Shown here piece after piece: positions 1 through 5,963 of a stretch of 9,684 nt of DNA. Position 1 is the first letter of the stretch. Each line of letters starts with the position of its first letter. The DNA is from an uncultured Alistipes sp. GTDB taxonomy: Bacteria > Bacteroidota > Bacteroidia > Bacteroidales > Rikenellaceae. Where the stretch lies: positions 1-9,684 of the forward strand of contig NZ_CASFQD010000052.1 in the NCBI RefSeq assembly GCF_949296715.1, given 5' to 3'. Position numbers and translations under genes: made by a program. The notes beneath the pieces were generated by a model, which saw nothing but the letters and a program-made list of their open reading frames with translations, was not told the origin of the DNA and ran no database searches.

Positions 1-60
1 CCACCCCCCCCACCGGCCCCCGGCTGCGGCGCGGCGCGCGCCCCGGGGGGGGGAACGGAA
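1..60. other. Extremely GC-rich palindromic tract at the window edge
   Basis: This stretch is almost pure G and C. An eight-base C run at 4-11 faces a nine-base G run at 45-53, and the perfect palindrome GGCGCGCGCC lies between them at 33-42, so the region can fold as one GC hairpin on either strand. No reading frame here looks like a protein. It abuts the purine-rich repeat array that follows. Homopolymer runs of this kind are prone to length error in assemblies, so the exact base count deserves caution. Function is unknown. Confidence 0.5.
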
Positions 61-106
61 TCGGGAAACGGAAGGAGAAAATCGGGAGATCGCGCGAATC
101 TGCGAG

Positions 107-640
107 CAGGCCAGTCGAAACAGGAGGGCAACAGATAGAGGAAAACCAGTCGGAACGTGCGAACGAACGGAACGGATGTTGCCAATCAGTACAGGCAGGT
201 CAGTCGGAACAAAAAGCCCGGCCGGAGCGAGTGGACAGTCTAATGGACGGACAACCGAAATGAGCGAACAGACAAAACGGGTGGCCCATCAGACAAATGG
301 ACGGCAGAAACAGAAGGCTCGGCCGGAGCGAGTGGACAGACGAAACGGACAAACAACCGGAACGAGCGAGCAGACTAAACGGGAGGCCCATCAGAACGAA
401 TAGACAGTCAAGACAAAAAGCCCGGCCGGAGCGAGTGGAAAGTCTAACAGACGGACAACCGGAAAGAGCGGACAGACGAAACGGACAAACAACCGGAACG
501 AGCGAGCAGACTAAACGGGAGGCCTATCAAAAGAATGGACGTCGGGTCAGAAAGTCAAGCCGGAACGGACAGACAGCCGGCACATGCAGCCAGTCGAAAC
601 AGAAAGCCCGGTCGGAACAAGGGAGTGGTCAGACCAGGCG
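107..640. repeat. Array of imperfect ~100-bp purine-rich repeats, apparently non-coding
   Basis: The core GGCCGGAGCGAGTGGA occurs exactly at 220-235, 321-336 and 424-439 (steps of 101 and 103 bp), and a degenerate fourth copy lies near 606-630. A perfect 55-bp repeat pairs 334-388 with 470-524 (step 136). A 13-bp unit, CCAGTCGAAACAG, occurs at 111-123 and 590-602. The third copy is a mosaic: its first part matches copy 1 (AGTCTAA, then GACGGACAACC) and its second part matches copy 2. The plus strand is rich in A and G and poor in T. The steps are not multiples of three, so the same peptide strings would fall in different reading frames, which argues against coding. The array lies directly downstream of rnhB, whose transcript would read it as CT-rich RNA. 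Its origin and role are unknown. Confidence 0.75.
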
Positions 641-679
641 GACAGGCGGAACAAGCGGCCCGGTCCAGACACGAGGGCG

Positions 680-1279
680 TCAGAAGGGCAGTTCGAGCTG
701 GTCGATTTCGTGGTTGAAGGTCAGCCGGTGATGGGGAGTAAGGCCGTATTCACGAATTGCCAGCCGGTGCTCGCGCGTCGGATATCCCTTGTTCTTCAGC
801 CAGCCGTACTGAGGATACTCCTCCGCCAGACGGCACATGTATTCGTCGCGGTGGGTCTTCGCCAGCACGGAGGCCGCGGCGATATCGGCATACTTGCCGT
901 CCCCCTTGACGATGCACCGGTAGGGAATCGAGAGCCGCGTGCGGAAGCGGTTGCCGTCGATCGCCAGAAAGCCGGGTGCCGGATCGAGACGTGCCGCCGC
1001 GAGCGACATCCCCTCGAACGAGGCGTTCAGGATATTGATCTCGTCGATGCGGGCCGCGGAAACCGCCTCCACGGCCCACGCCACAGCCTCGCGCTCGATA
1101 ATCGCACGCAGCTTCTCGCGATTGCGTTCGGTCATCTGCTTCGAGTCGTTGAGCAGCGGATCATGGAAACCGGGGGGCAGGATCACGGCTGCCGCAAAGA
1201 CCGGTCCGGCCAGACATCCGCGTCCGGCCTCGTCGCATCCGGCCTCCAAAAGGTCGTATTGGTATTGATTTTCCAGCAT
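680..1279 (-). CDS. rnhB: Ribonuclease HII
   Basis: RNase HII cleaves the RNA strand of RNA-DNA hybrids and nicks at ribonucleotides embedded in duplex DNA, starting ribonucleotide excision repair in the cytoplasm. The 199-residue product is of normal family length. The N-terminal motif GCDEAGRGCLAGPV gives D16 and E17. AIDGN gives D108, and KGDGK (125-129) leads into ADIAAASVLAK with D132. Together these supply the four acidic metal ligands of the family. NDSKQ lies at 44-48. The start at 1279 is the only ATG that retains the whole N-terminal motif in normal context. The gene diverges from the membrane protein gene at 1356. A TAATTTTG box sits only 6 bp before its ATG, so its mRNA may have almost no leader. 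No terminator is visible after its stop; the repeat array begins within about 50 bp. Confidence 0.96.
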   Translation of the reverse strand: MLENQYQYDLLEAGCDEAGRGCLAGPVFAAAVILPPGFHDPLLNDSKQMTERNREKLRAIIEREAVAWAVEAVSAARIDEINILNASFEGMSLAAARLDPAPGFLAIDGNRFRTRLSIPYRCIVKGDGKYADIAAASVLAKTHRDEYMCRLAEEYPQYGWLKNKGYPTREHRLAIREYGLTPHHRLTFNHEIDQLELPF

Positions 1280-1285
1280 TGCTCA

Positions 1286-1293
1286 CAAAATTA
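1286..1293 (-). promoter_or_regulatory. Possible -7 box of the rnhB promoter
   Basis: Read on the minus strand this is TAATTTTG, a full match to the Bacteroidetes -7 form TAnnTTTG. It lies 6 bp before the rnhB ATG at 1279, which would place the transcription start at or next to the start codon. A clean TTTG -33 element is not seen at the usual distance, so the assignment rests on the -7 box alone. Confidence 0.4.
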
Positions 1294-1325
1294 CAAATAA
1301 ATGGTATCAATCCGGCTTTTTTGTT

Positions 1326-1333
1326 TACTTTTG
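1326..1333 (+). promoter_or_regulatory. Probable -7 box of the promoter for the membrane protein gene
   Basis: TACTTTTG matches TAnnTTTG and lies 22 bp before the ATG at 1356, giving a leader of roughly 15 nt. The -33 position (about 1302-1305, TGGT) is a poor match to TTTG. The intergenic region is AT-rich compared with the flanking genes, as expected for a promoter. Confidence 0.5.
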
Positions 1334-1355
1334 TCGCGACAGGTCCCCCATCCGA

Positions 1356-2363
1356 ATGAAATTCGACATTACACGCCAGCCGCTCGTTCCGGCCTTTCTG
1401 ACACTCGCCGCACTCACCCTCGCGGCGCTGTATGCCGCCGGAGCGTCCGCCGCAGAGACGGCTGACATCACCGGTACGGCGGACCGGATTGCCGAACTGG
1501 CCGTCGCCATGCCGCGGGAGCTCCTTACCCGCCTCCAGGCCATTGCACCCGCAGGTTCAAAAACGCTGACAGCATTTCTACTGCTCTTCGCAGGCATGTG
1601 CACGGGGCGCATGACCGTCCGGTACAACCTCTACTCGGCCGGCACCTGCCTGGCAATCCCCCTTTTCGGAATGGTCGCCTGCGGGCTGGCCGCCCGGACC
1701 GAATACCTCCCGGCGTGTGCCGCGACAGCACTGCTCGCCCTCGCCGTCAAGAATTTCGGCCGCTCGTTCTGCAACGGATACGGATTCGACGCCATCTTCC
1801 GCGCATCGCTCTATCTCGGCATGATTCCGCTGCTCGTCCCGGCAGCAGCCCCCCTGCTGTTGCTGATGCCCGTCGCGCTGATGCTCTTCCGTCGCACGGT
1901 GCGCGAAGCGGCCGTGGCGCTGGCGGGAATCCTTCTTCCGCCCCTCGTCCTCTGCTACGTCAACTGGGGAGCGGGAGGCTCCTTCATCGCACCGGTTGCG
2001 CTGCTGGGCAAGACTCTTGTCACCGGAGCACCCTTCGGCATGCTCCTCTCGCTGCCGTTGCCCGAACAGCTGATGCTGGGAGCCACGGTCGTCCTGACCC
2101 TGCTGGCGCTCGGACTCTTCCTCTCGGACCTCTATGCCGTGGGCACGCGCCCGCGCTTCCTGCTGGTCTTCGCCGCCTGCACCTTCGCGGCAACTCTCCT
2201 CGCACTCTGCTCACCGGCCGCCACGACCGACGACACGCTGCTCGTCGCCGTTCCGGCCGCCGTGCTGCTGCCCGTGCTCTTCGTCCGTACCCGACGGCTG
2301 ATCAACCTGCCGCTCTACCTGCTGCTGCTCGCCGGCGCAGCCGCCGTGGCCTTTTTACAATAA
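1356..2363 (+). CDS. Polytopic inner-membrane protein of unknown function
   Basis: I do not recognise a specific family from motifs. The 335-residue product is strongly hydrophobic, with about ten likely membrane segments: roughly 11-31, 68-86, 95-113, 118-131, 150-178 (probably two), 183-204, 210-232, 240-258, 267-286, 293-311 and 317-334. A loop of about 35 residues with several acidic positions (34-67) follows the first segment and may be periplasmic. Short basic loops (RRTVR at 179-183, RTRR at 311-314) suggest cytoplasmic sides. No ATPase, catalytic or transporter signature is visible. Length and layout are reminiscent of uncharacterised Bacteroidetes membrane families such as DUF6427, but this is a guess. 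The start at 1356 fits the promoter box at 1326-1333. Codon use is GC-rich like its neighbours. It stands alone between divergent rnhB and the separately promoted regulator. Confidence 0.8.
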   Translation: MKFDITRQPLVPAFLTLAALTLAALYAAGASAAETADITGTADRIAELAVAMPRELLTRLQAIAPAGSKTLTAFLLLFAGMCTGRMTVRYNLYSAGTCLAIPLFGMVACGLAARTEYLPACAATALLALAVKNFGRSFCNGYGFDAIFRASLYLGMIPLLVPAAAPLLLLMPVALMLFRRTVREAAVALAGILLPPLVLCYVNWGAGGSFIAPVALLGKTLVTGAPFGMLLSLPLPEQLMLGATVVLTLLALGLFLSDLYAVGTRPRFLLVFAACTFAATLLALCSPAATTDDTLLVAVPAAVLLPVLFVRTRRLINLPLYLLLLAGAAAVAFLQ

Positions 2364-2449
2364 TATATCCGGTCTTACATATACATTATTTGGACGTATT
2401 TATAAATTTCTGCCTAAATAGCGCATTCATCGTTGCTCAAAATAAATAT

Positions 2450-2518
2450 ATAATTGTAAATTTGAGTTTGACATCAGTGACGCAACCTTATGTCAGAAAA
2501 AACTTAAATTACAATTAT
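2450..2518. promoter_or_regulatory. Long-spaced inverted repeat around the AraC-gene promoter, candidate operator
   Basis: ATAATTGTAA at 2450-2459 is the exact reverse complement of TTACAATTAT at 2509-2518. Allowing one extra A, the match extends a further four bases inward. The left arm runs into the -7 box and the right arm ends 1 bp before the ATG at 2520. A second inverted repeat, TGACAT (2469-2474) with ATGTCA (2490-2495), is nested inside. The left outer arm lies upstream of the expected transcription start, so the outer repeat is better read as paired DNA sites than as an RNA stem. Binding of the AraC protein to its own promoter is inferred, not shown. Confidence 0.45.
2457..2464 (+). 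promoter_or_regulatory. -7 box of the promoter for the AraC-family gene
   Basis: TAAATTTG matches TAnnTTTG. A near match to the -33 element, GTTG, lies at 2432-2435 with a 21-bp gap. Transcription would start near 2470, giving a leader of about 50 nt that contains the TGACAT/ATGTCA inverted repeat. Confidence 0.55.
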
Positions 2519-2519
2519 C

Positions 2520-3428
2520 ATGAAGAATTCAATGAATCCGTCGGTGCAACAGCCGACAATCGTGAAGTACGTCGAGACGCTTCACACGGGCATCCAGTCA
2601 CAAGCCCTTTCGCGCTATGCCATCGGCTACATCCTCCGCGGTACGAAGTACATCTACGACGGGGATAAACGTCAGACACTTACGCGCGGCGACGTCTTCT
2701 ATCTGGGCATCGGGCTCCACTACACGGAGAACGTACCCGAGAACGGACAGCCGTTCGAACAGATCCTCTTCTACTACACGCCCGAGGAGCTGCAACACAT
2801 CCTCATGCACCTGAACATCACTTACGGGCTGAACATCTCGAACGAACATTCGTGCGAGAACTGCCGCAACAGGACCCACGTGGCGATGCCCGCATGGAAC
2901 TCGCTGCGCAACTTTTTCACCAATACGAACAACTACCTGCGCGACGAGGAGTTCCGCCACGACGAGACGGCCGAGAACATCAAGATGACCGAATTGATCT
3001 ATCTGATAGCCTCGCACGAGGACTGCTGCCTGAAAAGCAAACTCCTGAGCAATGTCGACACGGCCCGCGAGAATTTCGAACAGACGATCTACGACCACAT
3101 CTTCCGCGACGTCTCGATCGAGGAGCTGGCCCGGCTGACCAACCGTTCGCTCACGTCGTTCAAGAAGGAGTTTCGGCGCCACTTCCAGATTCCGCCGCAC
3201 AAGTGGTTCATCCGGCAGCGGCTGATGCACTCGCGCCTGCTGCTGATCTCGACGTCGAAATCGATCTCGGAAATCGGCAACGAATGCACCTTCCCCAACA
3301 CGTCGCACTTCATCAAACTCTTCAAGAAGGAGTATCAGATGACGCCCGCCGCCTATCGGAACCGGCACCACTCCTCGCCGGAGAACGAAGCGGCAAAAAC
3401 GGTCGAACACGAAGAGGCGATTTTGTGA
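2520..3428 (+). CDS. AraC-family transcriptional regulator
   Basis: This is a 302-residue DNA-binding regulator with an N-terminal sensing domain and a C-terminal AraC/XylS domain. Residues 33-80 resemble the cupin-like fold of such sensors, with GYILRGTKYIYDGD and RGDVFYLGIG. Residues 190-282 hold two helix-turn-helix units: SIEELARLTNRSLTSFKKEF (199-218) and SISEIGNECTFPNTSHFIKL (248-267), followed by the signature end FKKEYQMTPAAYR. The linker has an unusual cysteine set: C112 and C115 in CENC, and C169-C170, possibly metal- or redox-sensitive, which is speculation. The start at 2520 fits the promoter at 2457-2464; a second ATG at 2532 is possible. An inverted repeat ends 1 bp before the ATG, which suggests autoregulation. 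Target genes and ligand cannot be read from context, since neither neighbour is an obvious target. Confidence 0.93.
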   Translation: MKNSMNPSVQQPTIVKYVETLHTGIQSQALSRYAIGYILRGTKYIYDGDKRQTLTRGDVFYLGIGLHYTENVPENGQPFEQILFYYTPEELQHILMHLNITYGLNISNEHSCENCRNRTHVAMPAWNSLRNFFTNTNNYLRDEEFRHDETAENIKMTELIYLIASHEDCCLKSKLLSNVDTARENFEQTIYDHIFRDVSIEELARLTNRSLTSFKKEFRRHFQIPPHKWFIRQRLMHSRLLLISTSKSISEIGNECTFPNTSHFIKLFKKEYQMTPAAYRNRHHSSPENEAAKTVEHEEAIL

Positions 3429-3468
3429 AAAACTTATAATCTCGCCGTTATTCAAATTTTTTAATTAT

Positions 3469-3488
3469 AATTCATTAGAATTTTTTTG
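3469..3488 (+). terminator. Weak possible terminator after the AraC-family gene
   Basis: AATTC (3469-3473) pairs with GAATT (3478-3482) around a four-base loop and runs into a T stretch ending at 3487. The stem is only five AT-rich pairs, so it may be no more than part of the AT-rich upstream region of the next promoter. Confidence 0.25.
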
Positions 3489-3516
3489 CCCGATTTATCA
3501 AAAACGTTACAAAAGA

Positions 3517-3548
3517 TTTGGTTTTTCATAAAAATCGATCTATCTTTG
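3517..3548 (+). promoter_or_regulatory. Canonical Bacteroidetes promoter in front of an orphan small RNA
   Basis: TTTG at 3517-3520 and TATCTTTG at 3541-3548, separated by 20 bp, match the primary sigma-factor promoter of Bacteroidetes at both elements. An A/T-rich stretch lies immediately upstream (about 3450-3516). Transcription should start near 3553-3556. No protein gene begins within 500 bp downstream, and a strong terminator follows at 3601-3636. Confidence 0.75.
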
Positions 3549-3553
3549 TATAA

Positions 3554-3636
3554 CAAACGTGGGGTTCTCCCACTCTCATTAACCTAACTAACCTAACCAG
3601 AGAGACCCGAAACCGTCAGGCAACGGGTCTCTTTTT
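3554..3636 (+). ncRNA. Candidate orphan small RNA of about 80 nt
   Basis: A full-consensus promoter ends at 3548 and a strong intrinsic terminator lies at 3601-3636, so the predicted transcript is about 80 nt. It would contain a 5' hairpin (GTGGG 3559-3563 with CCCAC 3569-3573, five-base loop), then an unpaired pyrimidine/adenine linker with two AACCTAAC copies (3580-3587 and 3589-3596), then the terminator stem. There is no ATG in it, so a leader-peptide attenuator is unlikely. The next gene, lipA, has its own promoter about 500 bp further on. It does not resemble tmRNA, SRP RNA, 6S RNA or RNase P RNA. The start is estimated from promoter spacing and is uncertain by a few bases. A terminated leader or riboswitch remnant is the main alternative. 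Confidence 0.6.
3601..3636 (+). terminator. Strong intrinsic terminator of the candidate small RNA
   Basis: AGAGACCCG (3601-3609) pairs perfectly with CGGGTCTCT (3624-3632) around a 14-base loop and is followed by a run of T to 3636, then G and TTT. It is the clearest intrinsic terminator in the window. Confidence 0.85.
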
Positions 3637-3689
3637 GTTTACCTGCCCGCACGGCAAAGCCGTCTGCGGCAAGGAGCCGGAAAGGCGGC

Positions 3690-3850
3690 GCACTCCGGGA
3701 AAGGAGGGCCGGGTCCCGGGAAAGGGACAGGCTTCGGGAAAGGGACGGGCTCCGTCCGACAGAGCCCGGACGCACGAATGCAGGGACAAGGCCGGCCGGC
3801 ATCCTGCGGAACATGAAAAAAGAGACGGCACGCTCCGACAGAGCCGAGGG
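3690..3850. repeat. GC-rich degenerate short repeats between the small RNA and lipA
   Basis: CGGGAAAGG recurs at 3696, 3717 and 3735 (steps 21 and 18 bp), and TCCGACAGAGCC occurs at 3755-3766 and again at 3834-3845. The plus strand is rich in G and A, much like the array at 107-640, though I see no long identical segment shared between the two. Open frames through this stretch give only low-complexity arginine-, serine- and glycine-rich peptides with no domain. The remaining interval up to about 4050 shows no gene. Confidence 0.5.
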
Positions 3851-4131
3851 CACATGACCGGAGGGGATGAGCCGCCCCGCCAGAAATCACCGGAACAGGC
3901 CGTACCGGCCATCAGGCGCTATAATACGGACTGTTTCCCGCCATGTCGGCAACAGACGGTGAAACCTGCGGCACGGAGCGCCGACAGCCGGGGCCTCAGC
4001 GTCCGCAATGTGCTTATTCAGACGCACGAACCGCATGCGGAGCAAGTGACAAATTAAAATTTTCGACATACCAGCCTGTCATAATGCTAACAATAAATGA
4101 CGAATTCCTGAAAAATGTCAATTATTTTTCT

Positions 4132-4139
4132 TATTTTTG
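4132..4139 (+). promoter_or_regulatory. -7 box of the lipA operon promoter
   Basis: TATTTTTG matches TAnnTTTG and sits in an AT-rich island (about 4050-4165) that contrasts with the GC-rich DNA on both sides. The -33 site would be near 4107-4110, where CCTG is a weak match. Transcription would start near 4144-4146, leaving a leader of about 20 nt. It probably serves lipA, lipB and recJ together. Confidence 0.55.
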
Positions 4140-4165
4140 CATCAATTGGAAAATAATGAACTTAA

Positions 4166-5053
4166 ATGCCGAAGTTTTATGACAAGGTAGATCTCCTGAA
4201 AAAACCCGGATGGCTCAAGATCCGTCTGCACCGCACGCCCGAATATGCCGAGGTGCGGCAGATCGTCGAGAAACATGGGTTGCACACCATCTGCACCAGC
4301 GGACACTGCCCCAATCAGGCCGAGTGCTGGAGCCGCAGAACGGCAACCTTCATGATCCTGGGTGAGATATGCACACGCGGCTGCCGCTTCTGTGCGACGA
4401 AAACAGGACGTCCCCTGGCACCCGACGCCGACGAGCCGCGCCACGTGGCCGAAAGCGTCGCCCTGATGAAACTGCGGCATGTCGTCGTAACCTCCGTGAC
4501 GCGCGACGACCTTCCGGACAGCGGAGCCCACCACTGGGCCGCTACCGTGAGGGCGATCCGCGCACAGAATCCCGACGCCGTAATTGAGCTCCTTATTCCC
4601 GATCTCGACGCACGCCCCGACCTGCTGGACGTGGTCATCGCGTCGAAGCCCGACATCATCGGGCACAACATCGAAACCGTCGAGCGACTGACCCCCGAGG
4701 TGCGCTCCAGAGCGAAGTATCGCACCAGTCTGGAGACGCTGCGCTACATGAGCAACCAGGGTGTCGCCACAAAGAGCGGACTGATGGTCGGACTTGGCGA
4801 GAGCGATGATGAAGTATTACAGACCCTGCGCGACCTGCGGGATGCGGGCGTCAGGATCGTAACCATCGGTCAGTACCTTCGGCCTACTCTGGAGCACTAC
4901 CCCGTTGCGGCGTACATCACTCCCGAAAAATTCGAATGGTACCGACTCCAGGCGCTGGAGATGGGTTTCAGCTACTGTGCGAGCGCACCGCTGGTCCGCT
5001 CGTCGTACAGAGCCGAAGAGGCCCATCGGAGCGTGAAGGAGGCGCAGCGATGA
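4166..5053 (+). CDS. lipA: Lipoyl synthase
   Basis: LipA is a radical SAM enzyme that inserts two sulfur atoms into the octanoyl chain carried by lipoyl domains, forming the lipoyl cofactor of 2-oxoacid dehydrogenases and the glycine cleavage system. The 295-residue product has the family's auxiliary 4Fe-4S cluster motif CTSGHCPNQAEC (C43, C48, C54), the radical SAM motif CTRGCRFC (C69, C73, C76), and the C-terminal RSSY (278-281) that supplies the serine ligand of the auxiliary cluster. Length and motif order are normal. The ATG at 4166 begins a typical LipA N-terminus. A second ATG at 4156 opens an out-of-frame eight-codon frame (MNLNAEVL) that overlaps this start, possibly by chance. The stop overlaps the lipB start by 4 bp (ATGA), which suggests translational coupling. 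Confidence 0.97.
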   Translation: MPKFYDKVDLLKKPGWLKIRLHRTPEYAEVRQIVEKHGLHTICTSGHCPNQAECWSRRTATFMILGEICTRGCRFCATKTGRPLAPDADEPRHVAESVALMKLRHVVVTSVTRDDLPDSGAHHWAATVRAIRAQNPDAVIELLIPDLDARPDLLDVVIASKPDIIGHNIETVERLTPEVRSRAKYRTSLETLRYMSNQGVATKSGLMVGLGESDDEVLQTLRDLRDAGVRIVTIGQYLRPTLEHYPVAAYITPEKFEWYRLQALEMGFSYCASAPLVRSSYRAEEAHRSVKEAQR

Positions 5054-5958
5054 AGACGACCGGAACTGTCCGCGCCGCCTGCCGCGACCTCGGGGTCATG
5101 GACTACAAGGCCTGCTGGGAACTGCAACAGCGGCTCTTCGACGCCCTCGTGTCCCGCAAACGGCACGGAGCGGGACAGCCGGAGGGGCCGGCCGCACAGG
5201 CCGCACCGCACAGTTCGGACAGCCCGGCCGCGCAGGAACTGCCTGCGGCGGAGGCCGGCACGGTGCTGCTCGTGGAGCACCCGCCCGTCTACACGCTCGG
5301 CAAGAGCGGCCATGCGGAGAACCTGCTCGTGAGCCGCGAGACGCTCGAAGGGCTGGGCGCAACGTTCTTTCACATCGACCGCGGCGGGGACATCACCTTC
5401 CACGGTCCGGGACAGCTGGTCTGCTACCCGATTCTCGACCTCGAACGCCTCGGCATCGGGCTGCGCGAATACATCGCGGCACTCGAGGAGGCGGTAATCC
5501 GCACCGTGGCGCACTACGGCATCCGTGCCGGGCGCATCGCGGGCGCTTCGGGCGTCTGGCTCGGCCAGGGGGTCGAGTTCGGCGACAAGGGCGCGGACGG
5601 CAGCGGCAGGGAGACCGTCTCCGGAGCGGAGATCCCGAACGGGGAGAAGGAGACCCCGGCAGCACAGCCCCCGCGGCAGGTCCTGTCCGCCGCGGCATGC
5701 GGCGGCAAAATCGACCCGCCGCGCAAGATTTGCGCAATAGGCGTGCGTTCGTCACGTTATGTTACCATGCACGGCTTTGCGCTCAACGTCACGACCGACC
5801 TCGGCTGGTTCTCGCGCATCAACCCGTGCGGGTTCACCGACCGCGGCGCGACCTCGATCGCCCGGGAGACGGGCCGCAGCGTAGCGATGGATGAGGTCAA
5901 AGACCTCGTTGTCAAATTTTTAAGTGAGATATTAAATGTTAAAATATATAAATATTAG
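5050..5958 (+). CDS. lipB: Octanoyltransferase LipB with two low-complexity insertions
   Basis: LipB moves octanoyl from acyl-ACP to lipoyl domains, the step before LipA. Seen motifs: EHPPVYTLGKSG (76-87), RGGDITFHGPGQLVCYPI (111-128), KICAIGVRSSRYVTMHGFAL (226-245) and NPCGF with C260. K226 and C260 match the family's catalytic lysine and cysteine. The product is 302 residues, against a usual 210-250. The extra length lies in two Ala/Pro/Gly/Glu-rich stretches at about 36-70 and 172-225; the second separates GVWLG from the catalytic lysine segment. Neither interrupts a conserved motif and the frame is intact, so the enzyme is probably active. The start at 5050 overlaps the lipA stop in ATGA; longer upstream frames would run inside lipA. 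The last 15 codons are AT-rich, unlike the body. recJ starts 5 bp after the stop. Confidence 0.95.
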   Translation: MKTTGTVRAACRDLGVMDYKACWELQQRLFDALVSRKRHGAGQPEGPAAQAAPHSSDSPAAQELPAAEAGTVLLVEHPPVYTLGKSGHAENLLVSRETLEGLGATFFHIDRGGDITFHGPGQLVCYPILDLERLGIGLREYIAALEEAVIRTVAHYGIRAGRIAGASGVWLGQGVEFGDKGADGSGRETVSGAEIPNGEKETPAAQPPRQVLSAAACGGKIDPPRKICAIGVRSSRYVTMHGFALNVTTDLGWFSRINPCGFTDRGATSIARETGRSVAMDEVKDLVVKFLSEILNVKIYKY

Positions 5959-5963
5959 AACGT

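Noticed and set aside
176..403. Open frame of 75 codons inside the purine-rich repeat array
   Set aside because: Its peptide is low-complexity and its repeated strings reappear in a different frame in the neighbouring open stretch; repeat steps are not multiples of three.
107..640. CRISPR array
   Set aside because: Repeats are about 100 bp, imperfect and mosaic, without short constant repeats or unique spacers of constant size, and there are no cas genes nearby.
297..731. Open frame of 144 codons across the repeat array
   Set aside because: It is low-complexity, runs into the 3' end of rnhB on the opposite strand, and has no recognisable domain.
2598..3455. Long minus-strand open frame opposite the AraC-family gene
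   Set aside because: It is a shadow of the plus-strand gene, whose two helix-turn-helix motifs and promoter are clear.
3920..3925. TATAAT hexamer as a promoter
   Set aside because: There is no -35 partner, and Bacteroidetes primary promoters use TAnnTTTG rather than TATAAT.
3635..4057. Open frame of 140 codons between the small RNA and lipA
   Set aside because: It would start with TTG inside the terminator T run, and the product is compositionally biased with no domain.
5908..5963. Dedicated recJ promoter in the AT-rich end of lipB
   Set aside because: No TAnnTTTG box is present in this stretch.
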